NCBI RefSeq assembly: GCF_020982545.1
Contig: NZ_JAJKLK010000030.1
Span: 338,812 to 402,811, forward strand
Origin: Streptomyces sp. MNU76
Lineage (GTDB): Bacteria > Actinomycetota > Actinomycetes > Streptomycetales > Streptomycetaceae
DNA: 64,000 nucleotides
Direction: 5' to 3'
Shown here: positions 54,319 through 63,517 of the stretch, piece after piece
Layout of the letters: each line of letters starts with the position of its first letter
How positions within the stretch are numbered: position 1 is the stretch's first letter
The notes under the pieces: generated by a model
The model's database searches: none
The model's input: the letters and a program-made list of their open reading frames with translations, nothing else
Told to the model about the DNA's origin: nothing
Made by a program: the position numbers and the translations under genes

Positions 54319-55653
54319 GGTGCAGGCACCCCCAATCGGATGCGTAGTGCTTGGATCTCCTCCTGGGCTCTGCCGAGCAGTACGGGGTCAAATGCCTGCG
54401 GGTCGAAGCTGGCCACGTAGCCCTCCCAGAACTCCAGCCGCCCACGCAGCTCGGAGAACTCGACGGCGGACAGGTCCTCCGAGTCAGGGAAGATCCGCAG
54501 AGCATCGCTTTGCACGTAGAGCACAGGATCCGACCAGCCGTCGGTGTTCGTCGGGTTCGATCGGGCCATCGCTTTGCGGGGATTGGTGAAGACAGTGGCC
54601 CAGTCGACCTCTCGCTCACGGATGTGGGGGGAGTGGGCCGTCACCGCCGCCCGGACGGCGGCGAACACTTCGGGATACAGCGCGGCGCAGAAGCGGTCGG
54701 CGTCATCCAGATCCACCTGTCTGCGCATGCCTGCGACGGCCGGCATCCCCTCGTTGGCCAGGTCATGGGCCAGTGCATGCGTCTGTGAGACCTGCGCGGA
54801 CTGGCAGGCGCTCAGCACTACCAGCCAGGGTGTGCACGATTTCAGGGCCGCGATCAGCTGGGACAGCGTCAGATGCACGTTGCCGACCTCGCCACGCCGT
54901 TCCTGCGGCTCTCGGCTCCTGGCCGCATTGAAGTCGGCGAGAGTGGCGAAGGCCAGCCTTCTCTCCCCCCCCGATGGCACCCCCATGACACAGCATATGC
55001 AGGATGTCCGGGTGAGCGTCGGTGATCTTCTGAGCCAGCTCCCCATCGGTGCCCGGCAGGAACTCTGCTGTCACGAGCCCGGGCAGGCCGGCGGCTGCGA
55101 CGGTGTCCAGTACGTCGCTGTCACCACTGATGATGTGCAAGTGGACGCCGATGTGAGCGGCGTTGGGAGATCGGATCGCCGCCAGCAGCGTCTCGGCCTG
55201 CGGCACCGCGGAGTACCCTGCCGCTGCGAGTACTGCGACCAGCCGCAGGGGAGGGGAGAAGCCCCTGGGGCTGACTTTGCGACGGCGTGCGGCGATCCGC
55301 ACAATCGGCCAACGCGCATCAAGGGCAACGAACTTTCGCTCTTGGTCGAACAGTTCCTCCCAGGGCAACTGGTCCGCACGGGAAGAGACCATCCGGAAGT
55401 ACAGAGGCATCGGCGGTGAGACGGCCGGCTGCATCAGCGCGGCCTCCAGCCCCATCTTCACCGGAGGATGCAAGCCGAGGCGGTCTCGCAGCTCCGTGCC
55501 GCGCTGCATGATGGAGCCCTCTATGTCGGAGACATCGGTGGGTGCATTGCAGCCCATGTTCGGGATGTCAGTCGGGGCATCCTCAAGCTTGAGCACGACC
55601 TGGTCTTCGGGGGGAATCCCGACCGGTTCGAAAGCCAGCACAACGCGAGTCAT
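54315..55653 (-). pseudogene. CHAT protease of cassette 2, frameshifted in a homopolymer
   Basis: From ATG 55653 (ATGA overlap with the gene upstream) the first frame contains LPWEELFDQERKFVALD and the catalytic His in ILHMLCHGGAIGG (His223). The minus-strand run of eight G (plus strand C at 54965-54972) then shifts the frame. The second frame continues ERRLAFATLADFNAARS and carries the Cys in WLVVLSACQSA (Cys283), ending at 54315. With seven G the gene is a single 445-residue CHAT protease. The break falls between His and Cys, as the IS does in cassette 1. It may be a true mutation, slippage-based phase variation, or a base-calling error. Confidence 0.82.
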
Positions 55654-56489
55654 GGCCGCTCCAGTCGTTCGTTGGTGAGCGCGCGCAACTCGCGCAGGGC
55701 CTGCGCGGCGCCACGATCGTATGCCTGCTTCACCTCCGACGTTTCGCCGGGCACGGCTGCGGCCTCCATCAGCTCAGCCGTTTTCGCCTCCATGAAACGC
55801 TCAGTCCTGGTCAGCCAGGGGGCCAGCGGTTCCCTCAGCCTTACACGACGTCGTTGCCGAACTCCTGCCTCGCCGGCCTCGAAGACAAGAGGCAGAATCT
55901 CCTGGCTGGTGTGCGAGGCACCGACCGGAGCCCGCCCGAACAGCCAAGCCTGGCCTGACTGCTCGGGATCGGGCCAACTCTCCGGCAGCCGGCTCTCGGC
56001 GAGCTGGGGCTGGACGTACACGAAGAGAGACCCGTCAGGCGGGACCGGCGGCACATCCCCCCACACCAGGGACGCCTGCGCCTCCGACAAGCCCCAAGCC
56101 CCCGGGTCCTCCCATACACTGCTGTACAGCGTGGGCCCCGAGCGTCGCCGGCCCAGACCGTCGGCGAGCAGGCGAGTGGCGACGTCGTATGCATCGTCCG
56201 GCGGCGATCCCAGGGACAGCACGGACGCGCCGATGCCGTCTGCCAGCCGTTTGATGTCGTCACCGCTCAGGCCTACCCAGCGCTCCCGCTCTACCAATGC
56301 GCCCGGGTCCGGGCTGACCATGAGCATCGGACGTCCCCCTTCGACCACCCCATTGGCGAGGACGTGCACTGCACCTACATTCCATGCGGCTAGTTCGGCA
56401 GCGATCCAGTCGGCCCATACCAGGCCAGGGCCCATGGGGAACAGCCGGGTGCCCTCACGCCCCAGACCACGCAACCGAGTCCTCGTGAG
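55650..56489 (-). pseudogene. Inactive CHAT-like protein of cassette 2, C-terminal part
   Basis: 279 codons after the IS3 insertion. The CHAT core can be followed, but VHVLANG stands where active members have H..gHG, and SVLSLGSP stands where they have LS.C.S. Both catalytic residues are therefore replaced. The C-terminal 90 residues are helical (RTERFMEAKTAELMEAAAV). With the part at 57824-58471 it makes one frame of about 495 residues. It is a likely pseudo-protease scaffold or regulator for the CHAT gene that follows. Confidence 0.7.
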
Positions 56490-56492
56490 AGC

Positions 56493-57823
56493 TGAACCGC
56501 CCCGGTTCGAATGGAGACTCGATTCCGTGTAAGGATCAGAGTCATGGCACGTCCCTCCTCCTATCCCCCTGAGCTGCGCAAGCGCGCGGTGCGCATGGTC
56601 GCCGAGGTCCGCGGTGACTACCCGACCGAGTCCGCCGCGATCAACGCGGTGATGGCGAAGCTCGGCATCGGCTCGCGCGAGACGTTGCGCAAGTGGGTCC
56701 GCCAGGACCAGATCGATTCCGGGACCCTGCCGGGGACGACGAGCGAGGAGTCCGCGCAGATCAAGGCGATGAAGAAGGAGATCGCCGAACTCAAGCGCGC
56801 GAACGAGATCTTGAAGGCCGCGGCGAGTTTCTTCGCGGCCGAGCTCGACCGGCCACTTCCTCGCTCGTAACGTTCATCGACGAGCACCGGGACCGCTTCG
56901 GCGGCGTCGAGCCGATCTGCCGCGTACTGACCCAGCACAGCTGCAAGATCGCCCCCTCCACCTACTACGCCTGCAAGAAACGCCTCGAAAGCCCCTCTCC
57001 GCGAGCGGTGCGAGACGAGGAACTCAAGGAGCTGATCCAGGAGGTCTACCAGTCCAACTACCGGGTCTACGGCGCCAGGAAGGTCTGGCGACAGCTCAAC
57101 CGCCAGGGCCACGAGGTGGCCCGCTGCACGATCGAGCGCCTCATGCGCGAGCTCGGCATCGCCGGCGCCGTCCGCGGCAAGAAGGTCATCACCACCATGC
57201 CGGATCCGGCCGCCGCCCGGGCCCCGGACCTGCTCGACCGCGAGTTCGTCGCCCCGGCTCCGAACCGCACCTGGGTCGCCGACTTCACACACGTCGCGGC
57301 CTGGGCGGGCGTCGTCTATGTCGCGTTCGTCGTGGACACCTTCTCGCGTCGCATTGTCGGCTGGTCCGCGTCGTTGTCGAAGGAGACCCAACTCGTCCTG
57401 GACGCCCTGGACATGGGGCTGTGGCAGCGCGACCGCGACGGCCGTCCGCCGGCCCCTGGCGAGTTGGTCCACCACTCCGACGCCGGGTCGCAATACACCT
57501 CATTTCGCCTCGCCGAACACCTCGACGCGGCCCGCATCGCGGCCTCAATCGGCTCGGTCGGCGACGCGTACGACAACGCGCTCATGGAGTCGACGATCGG
57601 TCTGTTCAAGACCGAGGTCATCAAACCGCAGCGGCCGTGGAAGACGCTCTCGCACGTCGAGCTCGCCACCGCCGAGTGGGTCGACTGGTACAACCACCGC
57701 CGGCTCCACGGTGAGATAGGGCACATTCCGCCCGTCGAATACGAAGCCAACTACTACCGAGCAACCACGAAAACCCAGCTCACAGCCACCAACTGAGATC
57801 TCCACCGAACCCGGGGCGGTTCA
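56493..57823 (+). mobile_element. IS3-family element, 1331 bp
   Basis: Terminal inverted repeats begin TGAACCGCCCCGG at both ends and extend about 28 bp. A 3-bp AGC duplication flanks it (56490-56492 and 57824-57826). It carries orfA and orfB in the usual overlapping arrangement and splits the inactive CHAT-like gene. Confidence 0.93.
56544..57796 (+). CDS. IS3-family transposase OrfA/OrfB, joined by -1 frameshift
   Basis: OrfA (56544-56870, 108 residues) has a helix-turn-helix and leucine zipper (ELRKRAVRMVAEVRGDYPTE; IKAMKKEIAELKRANEIL). OrfB is one frame back and continues to 57796. It holds the DDE core: WVADFTHVAAW (Asp), LVHHSDAGSQYTS (Asp) and YDNALMESTIGLFKTE (Glu). OrfB has no start of its own at the overlap, so a fused product made by -1 frameshifting within about 56820-56868 is expected. 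Both look intact. Confidence 0.88.
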
Positions 57824-58471
57824 AGCAGCGCGCTCCTGGTGAATGGAAGCGGCCCGCCGGGGATCGTGGACCACTCCCGGAACTTCTGCCTCCTCGGGGC
57901 TCGGCGCGAGAGCCTCGAACGTGGGCAGATCAGGGAAGAAGTGTTGGACAATGTAAGGGCGTTGTCGCGCAAACCGCGCGCCGAAACTGCGAATCCACTC
58001 GGCCGCCCAGGACGCGTGCGGCCCGGCATTTACGACGATGGCCATGCTCTGCCACGGTCCCGAGTCTGCAGGCGCCGGAAGTTGGTCCGGTACCCGCAGC
58101 AGCGTCCGCCCAATTCTGCGAATGAGCTTCTCCTCCCAGGGCACCGCCCCCAGCTGTCCGTACGGGGGCACGAGACGCAGCCACAGCGCCGACCAGTCGA
58201 AGGGGAACGTGCCGAGCGTTTCGGAGACTGCGCTGGCCAGACTGTCCGGGACCCGCAGTTCGCGAGAGAGACCAGTGCCCTCCGGCAGTCCGAAGTCCTG
58301 CGGGCCAAAATGCCCATGCCAGAGGCTTCTTGGCTCCCTTCCACGCGTATATGTGACCAGCTCGGTGTAGACGTCAGGTTCCCGCGGTGCGAGATCCAGA
58401 CCCACTCGAAGCACCATTGGCCCGAACTGGTCCGAGGGACCGGAGCGGTGAGGCAGATCTTTTGAGGTCAT
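57824..58471 (-). pseudogene. Inactive CHAT-like protein of cassette 2, N-terminal part
   Basis: 216 codons from ATG 58471. The CHAT landmark is present as YGQLGAVPWEEKLIRRIGRT, followed by SMAIVVNAGPHASWAAEWIR. The IS3 element starts directly after VVHDPRRAASIHQERA. Excision with one AGC restores …HQERALTRTRLRGLGREG. It lies 30 bp after the hydrolase gene. Confidence 0.72.
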
Positions 58472-58501
58472 GGCGGCTCCTTGTTCTGGGGCCGGCCGGA
58501 G

Positions 58502-59839
58502 TCAGTCGGGCCGCGTCAGGCAGTGCAGTGCCCACCATGTGACCGGGCTGCTGATGGCGCCGTGGCTGGGGATGGCGGGCTCGTTGCCGATGCTGAGGCT
58601 GCCGTCGACGGCGATTACTCGGGCGCCGTTGGCGAGGTCGTAGCGGTCCTGCGGCGAGAGCGCATCCTGCCGCGCTGTCCGTCCCTGCCGGTTGTCGCTC
58701 GGACCGTAACCGCCCAGAGCCCCGTACAGGTCGGGGTTTCCGACAGCGGCGATGTCCGGCTCGCCGAGGTGGCTGCCGCGCATCGCGAGATGGAAGAAGT
58801 TGTGCAGGGGGCCGTCATGTTTCGACAGTGTCGTGAGCACCGGCCGCTCGACCAGTTCCGGCACGGCGTGGTAGCCCCCTTTCCGGCCGGTGCCAGCGAC
58901 GTCGGAAGCGAAGCACCAGCGGTTCACGGCCGGTTGAAGCAGCAGCATCGAATGGGCCTTGCGGGGCGGCGCCGCGGTCGCCAGTGCCGACAGCAGCACC
59001 CGGGCACCGAAGGAGTGGCCGATCAGATGCAGTCGAGGTCCGTCCTTGCTCAGAATGTGCCCCACCAACGGGCCTACACCGTGGGCACCGATATCCCCGG
59101 CGCGGGCCTTCATCTTCCACACCGTCGCAGCCCGCAGCAGGTTGCGTGGATCGAGGGAGAAGCCTCCGGCCATGCCGACGGCCTCGTCGTCGACCTCCTG
59201 GACCAGCCCGATCTCATTGCTGGAGTCGTCGTCGAAGGTCTCGTCCCCTCCGTCCAGCTGCGCCCAGACGTCAAGGAATTCCGAGGCGTTCGGCCGGCGT
59301 GAGCCGCCGTCGTCGGCGTCTTCACCACGCAGAAACTGCAGAGCCAGGTCGGCCAGCTGCAGCGCGTCGTCACGTCCCAGGGCGGTCCGGCCGTCGATGT
59401 GCTCGACGAACGCTGCACGCACAGGGGCAGGCAGCGACTCGGTGAGTAGCTGCAGCATTTCCTCCACCTCGGCGGCTTCCCTGCCATCGGGTGATGGTGC
59501 CGCTGCGATGGCCGGGCCTGCTTCCCACGGGAAGACGAAGCTGGTCGATGGCCAGATGACACCGATCAAGAGTGGCTTGTAGCCCGGTGGTTTGGGAACG
59601 CCGTACGTTTGCCCTTGCCCGGCGTATCCGGTGATGAAGCTGCGATAGCGGTCCAGCGCCGTCTGGAAGACGTTATTCCAGCCGTGCGAGAAGAGGAAGA
59701 CATCGCTGGAGGTAGCGAGTGCCCTCTTGACCTTTTTCTCCGTCTCCACGCTGAGCAGCGTGCCGTCGCTGTCATAGCGGAGAAGGAAGAGATCGGCTGT
59801 GGCACCCCCGGCGAGCGCGACCGTCTGGGCATTGGTCAT
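58502..59839 (-). CDS. Alpha/beta hydrolase of cassette 2
   Basis: 445 residues from ATG 59839, preceded by AAGGGAG; a longer in-frame start nine codons upstream is less likely. Motifs parallel the cassette 1 hydrolase: FLFSHGW (HGW at 52-54), LIGVIWPST, the nucleophile elbow GHSFG (Ser276), a likely Asp342 in LSKHDGPL and a likely His426 in IPSHGAISSP. An insertion of about 100 residues, rich in Asp/Glu, lies between the oxyanion and nucleophile motifs (DGGDETFDDDSSNE). It is the first gene of the cassette 2 operon. The conserved triad says it is catalytically competent; the substrate is unknown. Confidence 0.82.
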   Translation of the reverse strand: MTNAQTVALAGGATADLFLLRYDSDGTLLSVETEKKVKRALATSSDVFLFSHGWNNVFQTALDRYRSFITGYAGQGQTYGVPKPPGYKPLLIGVIWPSTSFVFPWEAGPAIAAAPSPDGREAAEVEEMLQLLTESLPAPVRAAFVEHIDGRTALGRDDALQLADLALQFLRGEDADDGGSRRPNASEFLDVWAQLDGGDETFDDDSSNEIGLVQEVDDEAVGMAGGFSLDPRNLLRAATVWKMKARAGDIGAHGVGPLVGHILSKDGPRLHLIGHSFGARVLLSALATAAPPRKAHSMLLLQPAVNRWCFASDVAGTGRKGGYHAVPELVERPVLTTLSKHDGPLHNFFHLAMRGSHLGEPDIAAVGNPDLYGALGGYGPSDNRQGRTARQDALSPQDRYDLANGARVIAVDGSLSIGNEPAIPSHGAISSPVTWWALHCLTRPD

Positions 59840-60246
59840 GGGAATACTCCCTTGACGCAGGTTCACGCTGTTGCAGCGCCCGTAGTTCCATGCTTCACCC
59901 GGACCACGGTGAGGGCAAATTGAGGTAACTCCCTTTCCTCAGGCTCAGCCTGTGCGTGCGCCCCGGTTGTCGCCCCTGTACGTGCAGTGGTCCGACCGCA
60001 CGGAAGTGATCGAGGTCCTTCGCTGGATGTGGGACGCGTCTGGTGAGTGTGGGCCCGGGCGCGTGGTCCGTCCTGTCCTCGAGTACCGCAGGGCGCCTGG
60101 AGCGTCACGCGATCAGCGCCGTACGACCCACCGCGCTGCTTTTGTCAGGACAGCGGCAGGCACGAGCTGGCGCCGACGGCGCCGCGGGCGAGTCGCTGCG
60201 CGATGCTTGGTGTCCCTCGAGGTTGTGCGACTTCCGCAGGCATCGG
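59840..60246. other. Interval upstream of cassette 2
   Basis: About 400 bp between two minus-strand genes. It should hold the cassette 2 promoter and the end of the helical-repeat transcript. No gene or clear terminator was identified. Confidence 0.4.
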
Positions 60247-63183
60247 TCAGTTTCGGTAGGCGTCGTCGATGGCTCCGGCGTTGATCAGCGCGATGCGTAG
60301 TGCTTCACGCTCGGGGGTGTTCCCGGCGGGGGCGTTTGCGTAGAGGGCGGCTGCGTGGCGGATGGTGGCGGTGCGGCGGTGGCTGTCGGCGGGCCCGTGG
60401 TCGAGGGTGGCGGCGGCGATGAGCTGGGCAGCGCCAGACGTGGGGGTGCGGGCGGCGCGTTCGGCGACGTGGTCGGCGTCTTCCTGGTCGGGTTGTTGGG
60501 TGATGGTTGCGGCGGTGAGCCCCAGCCAGGTGTCCTCATCGAGGCTGTCGGCGAAGGCGAAGTGCCCCGCCCCGTGCAGCGCGGCAGCCGGGAGGCCGGC
60601 ATCGAGGGCGGCGCGCCAGATGGCGGCGGCCCGCCCGGCCACCGTGCTGCTTTCGGCGCGGGCGGTATAGGTGGCGAGCCGGGACAGCATCACCGAGACT
60701 GCCTCGCTGCCGCCCGTGCGGCCTGCGAGCTGGGTGAGGAACTCACCGGCGTCACCGAGGGGCTCGGCCTCGTCCAAGAGGGCGAGGAAGACCCGGTCGA
60801 GGGCTCCTTCGGCGTGTGGTGCGCACAGGGCCTGCCACAGGCCGGCACGGTCCAACCGGGCCAGCAGGACAGGGTCGGGCCGGCCGTGGGTGAGCCAGAT
60901 ACGCGCGGGACGCCAGGCCTCATCCAGGGCCAGCAGCGTGTCGGCGTGGTCGGTGACCCAGCCAGGGTCGTAGTGGTGGAGCTGGCCGAGGCCGAAGCCG
61001 ATGACAGCCAGGGCCTGGTCGTCCGGCTCGGCGCCCAACAGCTCCTCCAAGACAGCCGTCAACGGCTCGGGCAGCCCCTCGTCGGTGCGCACGGCGTACT
61101 GGATGCCCCAGGCGGTCAACGACAGCAGGGCGCTGCCGCCGGACGCCGCCGTGGCCGTTCCCAGCGGGAAGGAGGTGTCCAGACGGGGCGTGCTCCAGCC
61201 GTTGATGAGCGTGCGCAGCCAGGCCACAGCATCCGCCTCGACCGTTTCCACGGAGGCGCCGGTGTTCCAGAGCCGGTGCAGGAGGTTGGAGATGACCAGC
61301 TGCAGCCGCGCCGCCTGCGGCACGCCATCCTCCCCCGGCCGTACGGCGAAGGCGGCCTCGGCGAGGGGTCCCAGCCGGTCGGGGCTGAGGTGGCCGCTGG
61401 TCGCGGCGTGGTGGAGGGCGTTGAAGTAGGCGGCCTGCAGCGCCGGGCGTGCGGCGGCCGCCGCGATCGCAGTCGGCTCGGCGGCCCAGGCATCCGGGTC
61501 CTGGGCGACGAGCTCGCCGAGCAGCCCGGCACGCGCACCCTCCCCGCCATCCTCATCATCGTCGTCCCCCGGCACGGGAGCAGCGGCGAGCTCGGCGACG
61601 GCTGCCACCACCCCGTCGGCCTGGGCGCGCGCGGCGAAGGCTTCCAGGGACAGCCCGCCAAAGGACTCCACCCAGCTGGTGATCTTCACGACGGGCTCGG
61701 GCCGCTCGGCGGGTGGCCCGTATTTCTCCTCCAGCAGGTCCAGGACCGGCTGCCAGGGCGCGCGCACGGCCTCGGGCAGCACGGGGGACAGGCCCCGCAC
61801 GATGCGCCACCGGGCGGGCACGGGCCCGGGAAAGGCATCGGCCCACGCCCCCATCTCCTCTGCGGTGGGCGGTGCGCCCAGGCCCTCGGTGAGCGCCTCC
61901 TCCAGCTCGGTCCGCAGCTCTTGGGGGCAGTGGACGTCCAGGAGGGCGAGGAAGTCGGCGAGGTCCGCGCTCGGCCACGTCCCGCCGCCGACCTCCCGCG
62001 CGGCGCCGAGCGCAGCCTGCCACCATCCGGCCGCGGCCTCGGGACGCTCGCTGTCCAGGGGCCAGGACTCGGCCAGATGCACCGCCACCAGCCGCCCCCG
62101 GTACGCGTCCTGCGCCAGCTTGCCGTGCACGCCCCGCAGCCGCTGCGCGACCGGCACGCCCAGCCGTGCCTCGGCCAGGGCGAGATCGAGCACGGCCCGC
62201 ATCAGCGTCACCACGATCGCATGCGGCGGGTCAGCCAACGTGACCTCACCGAGATCGTTGACGATCTCGGCCTGAAAGCGCGCGTCCTCGTCGCCAAGAT
62301 AGTCGGCCAGCACGCCGGCGAGCGCAAAGCGGATGATCACGCCGAGCCGGTCCCCACCGGTGCGCAGCCGCCCCCCGGGGTGGGCGGTATCCACCAGCGT
62401 CCGCAGCAGCAGCCCGCTCTCCCACGACTCATGCGTCGTGAACTCCCTCGCCCGCAGGATGCCTTCGAGTACAGCGACCCACGCCCCGGTGCGCTCGGCG
62501 ACGGGAATGTCCACCGTCCAGTACGCGGCCCGCAGCACGACGAACCGCTCCGGCTGTTCCCGCACCAGTCTCGTCAGCAGCGGGCACGCCGCCATGCCCG
62601 CCTCGCTCACCACGGCGACCGACTGCGACAGCGCACCCGGCCCCTGCGCACGGATCGGCTCCAGGTGCTCCTTCACCCAGGCACACACCCGCTCCGGCTC
62701 ATCGGCCAGCAACCGCCGCAGATACGGCGCGGCCGGCCAGCGCCCTTCCTCCGGAAGCAGCCGGTACAGCGGCAGCAGCTCAAGCCAGCGCGTACTCTCC
62801 GCGGCACGGAAGAAGTACACCCCCGCCCGCGGGTCGGTCATCCGCGCAACCTCGACAGCATCCTGCTCTACCGGCACCTCCAACCGGGCCAGCTCCCGCA
62901 ACCGGTCCGCCCGCTCCGGCAAACCCAAAAACAGCTGCTCCATGGCGGCCGTGACGTCATCGAACTGCCGGCGCGCCTCATCAGCGCCACTGCTGGACCC
63001 ATGCAGCACACCCGAGGCAGTGCTGTAAAAAGCACTCCAACTACGGGCCGCCTCCGTCTCGGCCAGCCCCATCTCCTGCCGGGTCTGCTCGGCCACCAAG
63101 TGCCCGATCTGCCGAGTGCGGAACCCGCCACGCTCCGCCTGCTCGGCACGCAGCTCCTCGACCGCACCCACGAGGACGTCCAT
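60247..63183 (-). CDS. Large helical-repeat protein (main part)
   Basis: 978 residues from ATG 63183. Near the N-terminus is a helical module with SWSAFYSTASGVLHGSS, resembling the small helical domains (HEPN/AbiV-like in shape) often fused to conflict proteins. The remainder is a long alpha solenoid with Leu/Ala-rich repeats and acidic loops (PVPGDDDDEDGGE). No nuclease, NTPase or membrane motif is visible. The small gene at 63191-63517 is probably its true N-terminus, lost through a G-run frameshift. A C-terminal fragment of a paralogue lies at 32035-32640. Long open frames on the other strand are GC shadows. Function unknown. Confidence 0.7.
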   Translation of the reverse strand: MDVLVGAVEELRAEQAERGGFRTRQIGHLVAEQTRQEMGLAETEAARSWSAFYSTASGVLHGSSSGADEARRQFDDVTAAMEQLFLGLPERADRLRELARLEVPVEQDAVEVARMTDPRAGVYFFRAAESTRWLELLPLYRLLPEEGRWPAAPYLRRLLADEPERVCAWVKEHLEPIRAQGPGALSQSVAVVSEAGMAACPLLTRLVREQPERFVVLRAAYWTVDIPVAERTGAWVAVLEGILRAREFTTHESWESGLLLRTLVDTAHPGGRLRTGGDRLGVIIRFALAGVLADYLGDEDARFQAEIVNDLGEVTLADPPHAIVVTLMRAVLDLALAEARLGVPVAQRLRGVHGKLAQDAYRGRLVAVHLAESWPLDSERPEAAAGWWQAALGAAREVGGGTWPSADLADFLALLDVHCPQELRTELEEALTEGLGAPPTAEEMGAWADAFPGPVPARWRIVRGLSPVLPEAVRAPWQPVLDLLEEKYGPPAERPEPVVKITSWVESFGGLSLEAFAARAQADGVVAAVAELAAAPVPGDDDDEDGGEGARAGLLGELVAQDPDAWAAEPTAIAAAAARPALQAAYFNALHHAATSGHLSPDRLGPLAEAAFAVRPGEDGVPQAARLQLVISNLLHRLWNTGASVETVEADAVAWLRTLINGWSTPRLDTSFPLGTATAASGGSALLSLTAWGIQYAVRTDEGLPEPLTAVLEELLGAEPDDQALAVIGFGLGQLHHYDPGWVTDHADTLLALDEAWRPARIWLTHGRPDPVLLARLDRAGLWQALCAPHAEGALDRVFLALLDEAEPLGDAGEFLTQLAGRTGGSEAVSVMLSRLATYTARAESSTVAGRAAAIWRAALDAGLPAAALHGAGHFAFADSLDEDTWLGLTAATITQQPDQEDADHVAERAARTPTSGAAQLIAAATLDHGPADSHRRTATIRHAAALYANAPAGNTPEREALRIALINAGAIDDAYRN

Positions 63184-63190
63184 CTCCCCG

Positions 63191-63517
63191 TCACCCACCC
63201 CCCTGATGCCGCCGGGCATCAGCCACCGCCCCAGCCGCCTCGGTGACCGCCCTAGCGGCACTACGCAACCCAGGGAAATCCTCACCCGCGATATGCAGGA
63301 CGCTGTCCAGCGCACCCCGCAGACACGACTGAGCCACCTCATACGGCGCCCGGAACTCCGCAGACCAGTTCAGAACATGGGCGGCATCCAGTAACAGTCC
63401 CAACGCCCGCTGCCCGTGCCTGCCTTGAGCCTGCAGCGCCGACACAAGCTCCGAACGCACCCCGCACACAGCTGACGACGGCTCAGCCTGCTCACCGTCA
63501 GAAAGAGGATCGGACAC
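63191..63517 (-). CDS. N-terminal domain of the helical-repeat protein, split off by frameshift
   Basis: 108 residues with good codon use and a family-like helical segment (RALGLLLDAAHVLNWSAEFR; YEVAQSCLRGALDSVLHIAG). It ends at a stop eight bases before the next ATG. The minus strand has six G at the junction (CATCAGGGGGGTGG). With five G, the frame runs straight into the long gene (…RRHQGVGDGEMDVLVG), giving one protein of about 1089 residues. I infer a single gene with a one-base insertion or sequencing error; two translationally coupled proteins is the alternative. Confidence 0.65.
   Translation of the reverse strand: MSDPLSDGEQAEPSSAVCGVRSELVSALQAQGRHGQRALGLLLDAAHVLNWSAEFRAPYEVAQSCLRGALDSVLHIAGEDFPGLRSAARAVTEAAGAVADARRHQGGG

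Noticed and set aside
60355..63246. A 963-codon plus-strand frame opposite the helical-repeat gene
   Set aside because: Same GC-shadow effect; the minus-strand frame has the paralogous relic at 32 kb and normal codon use.
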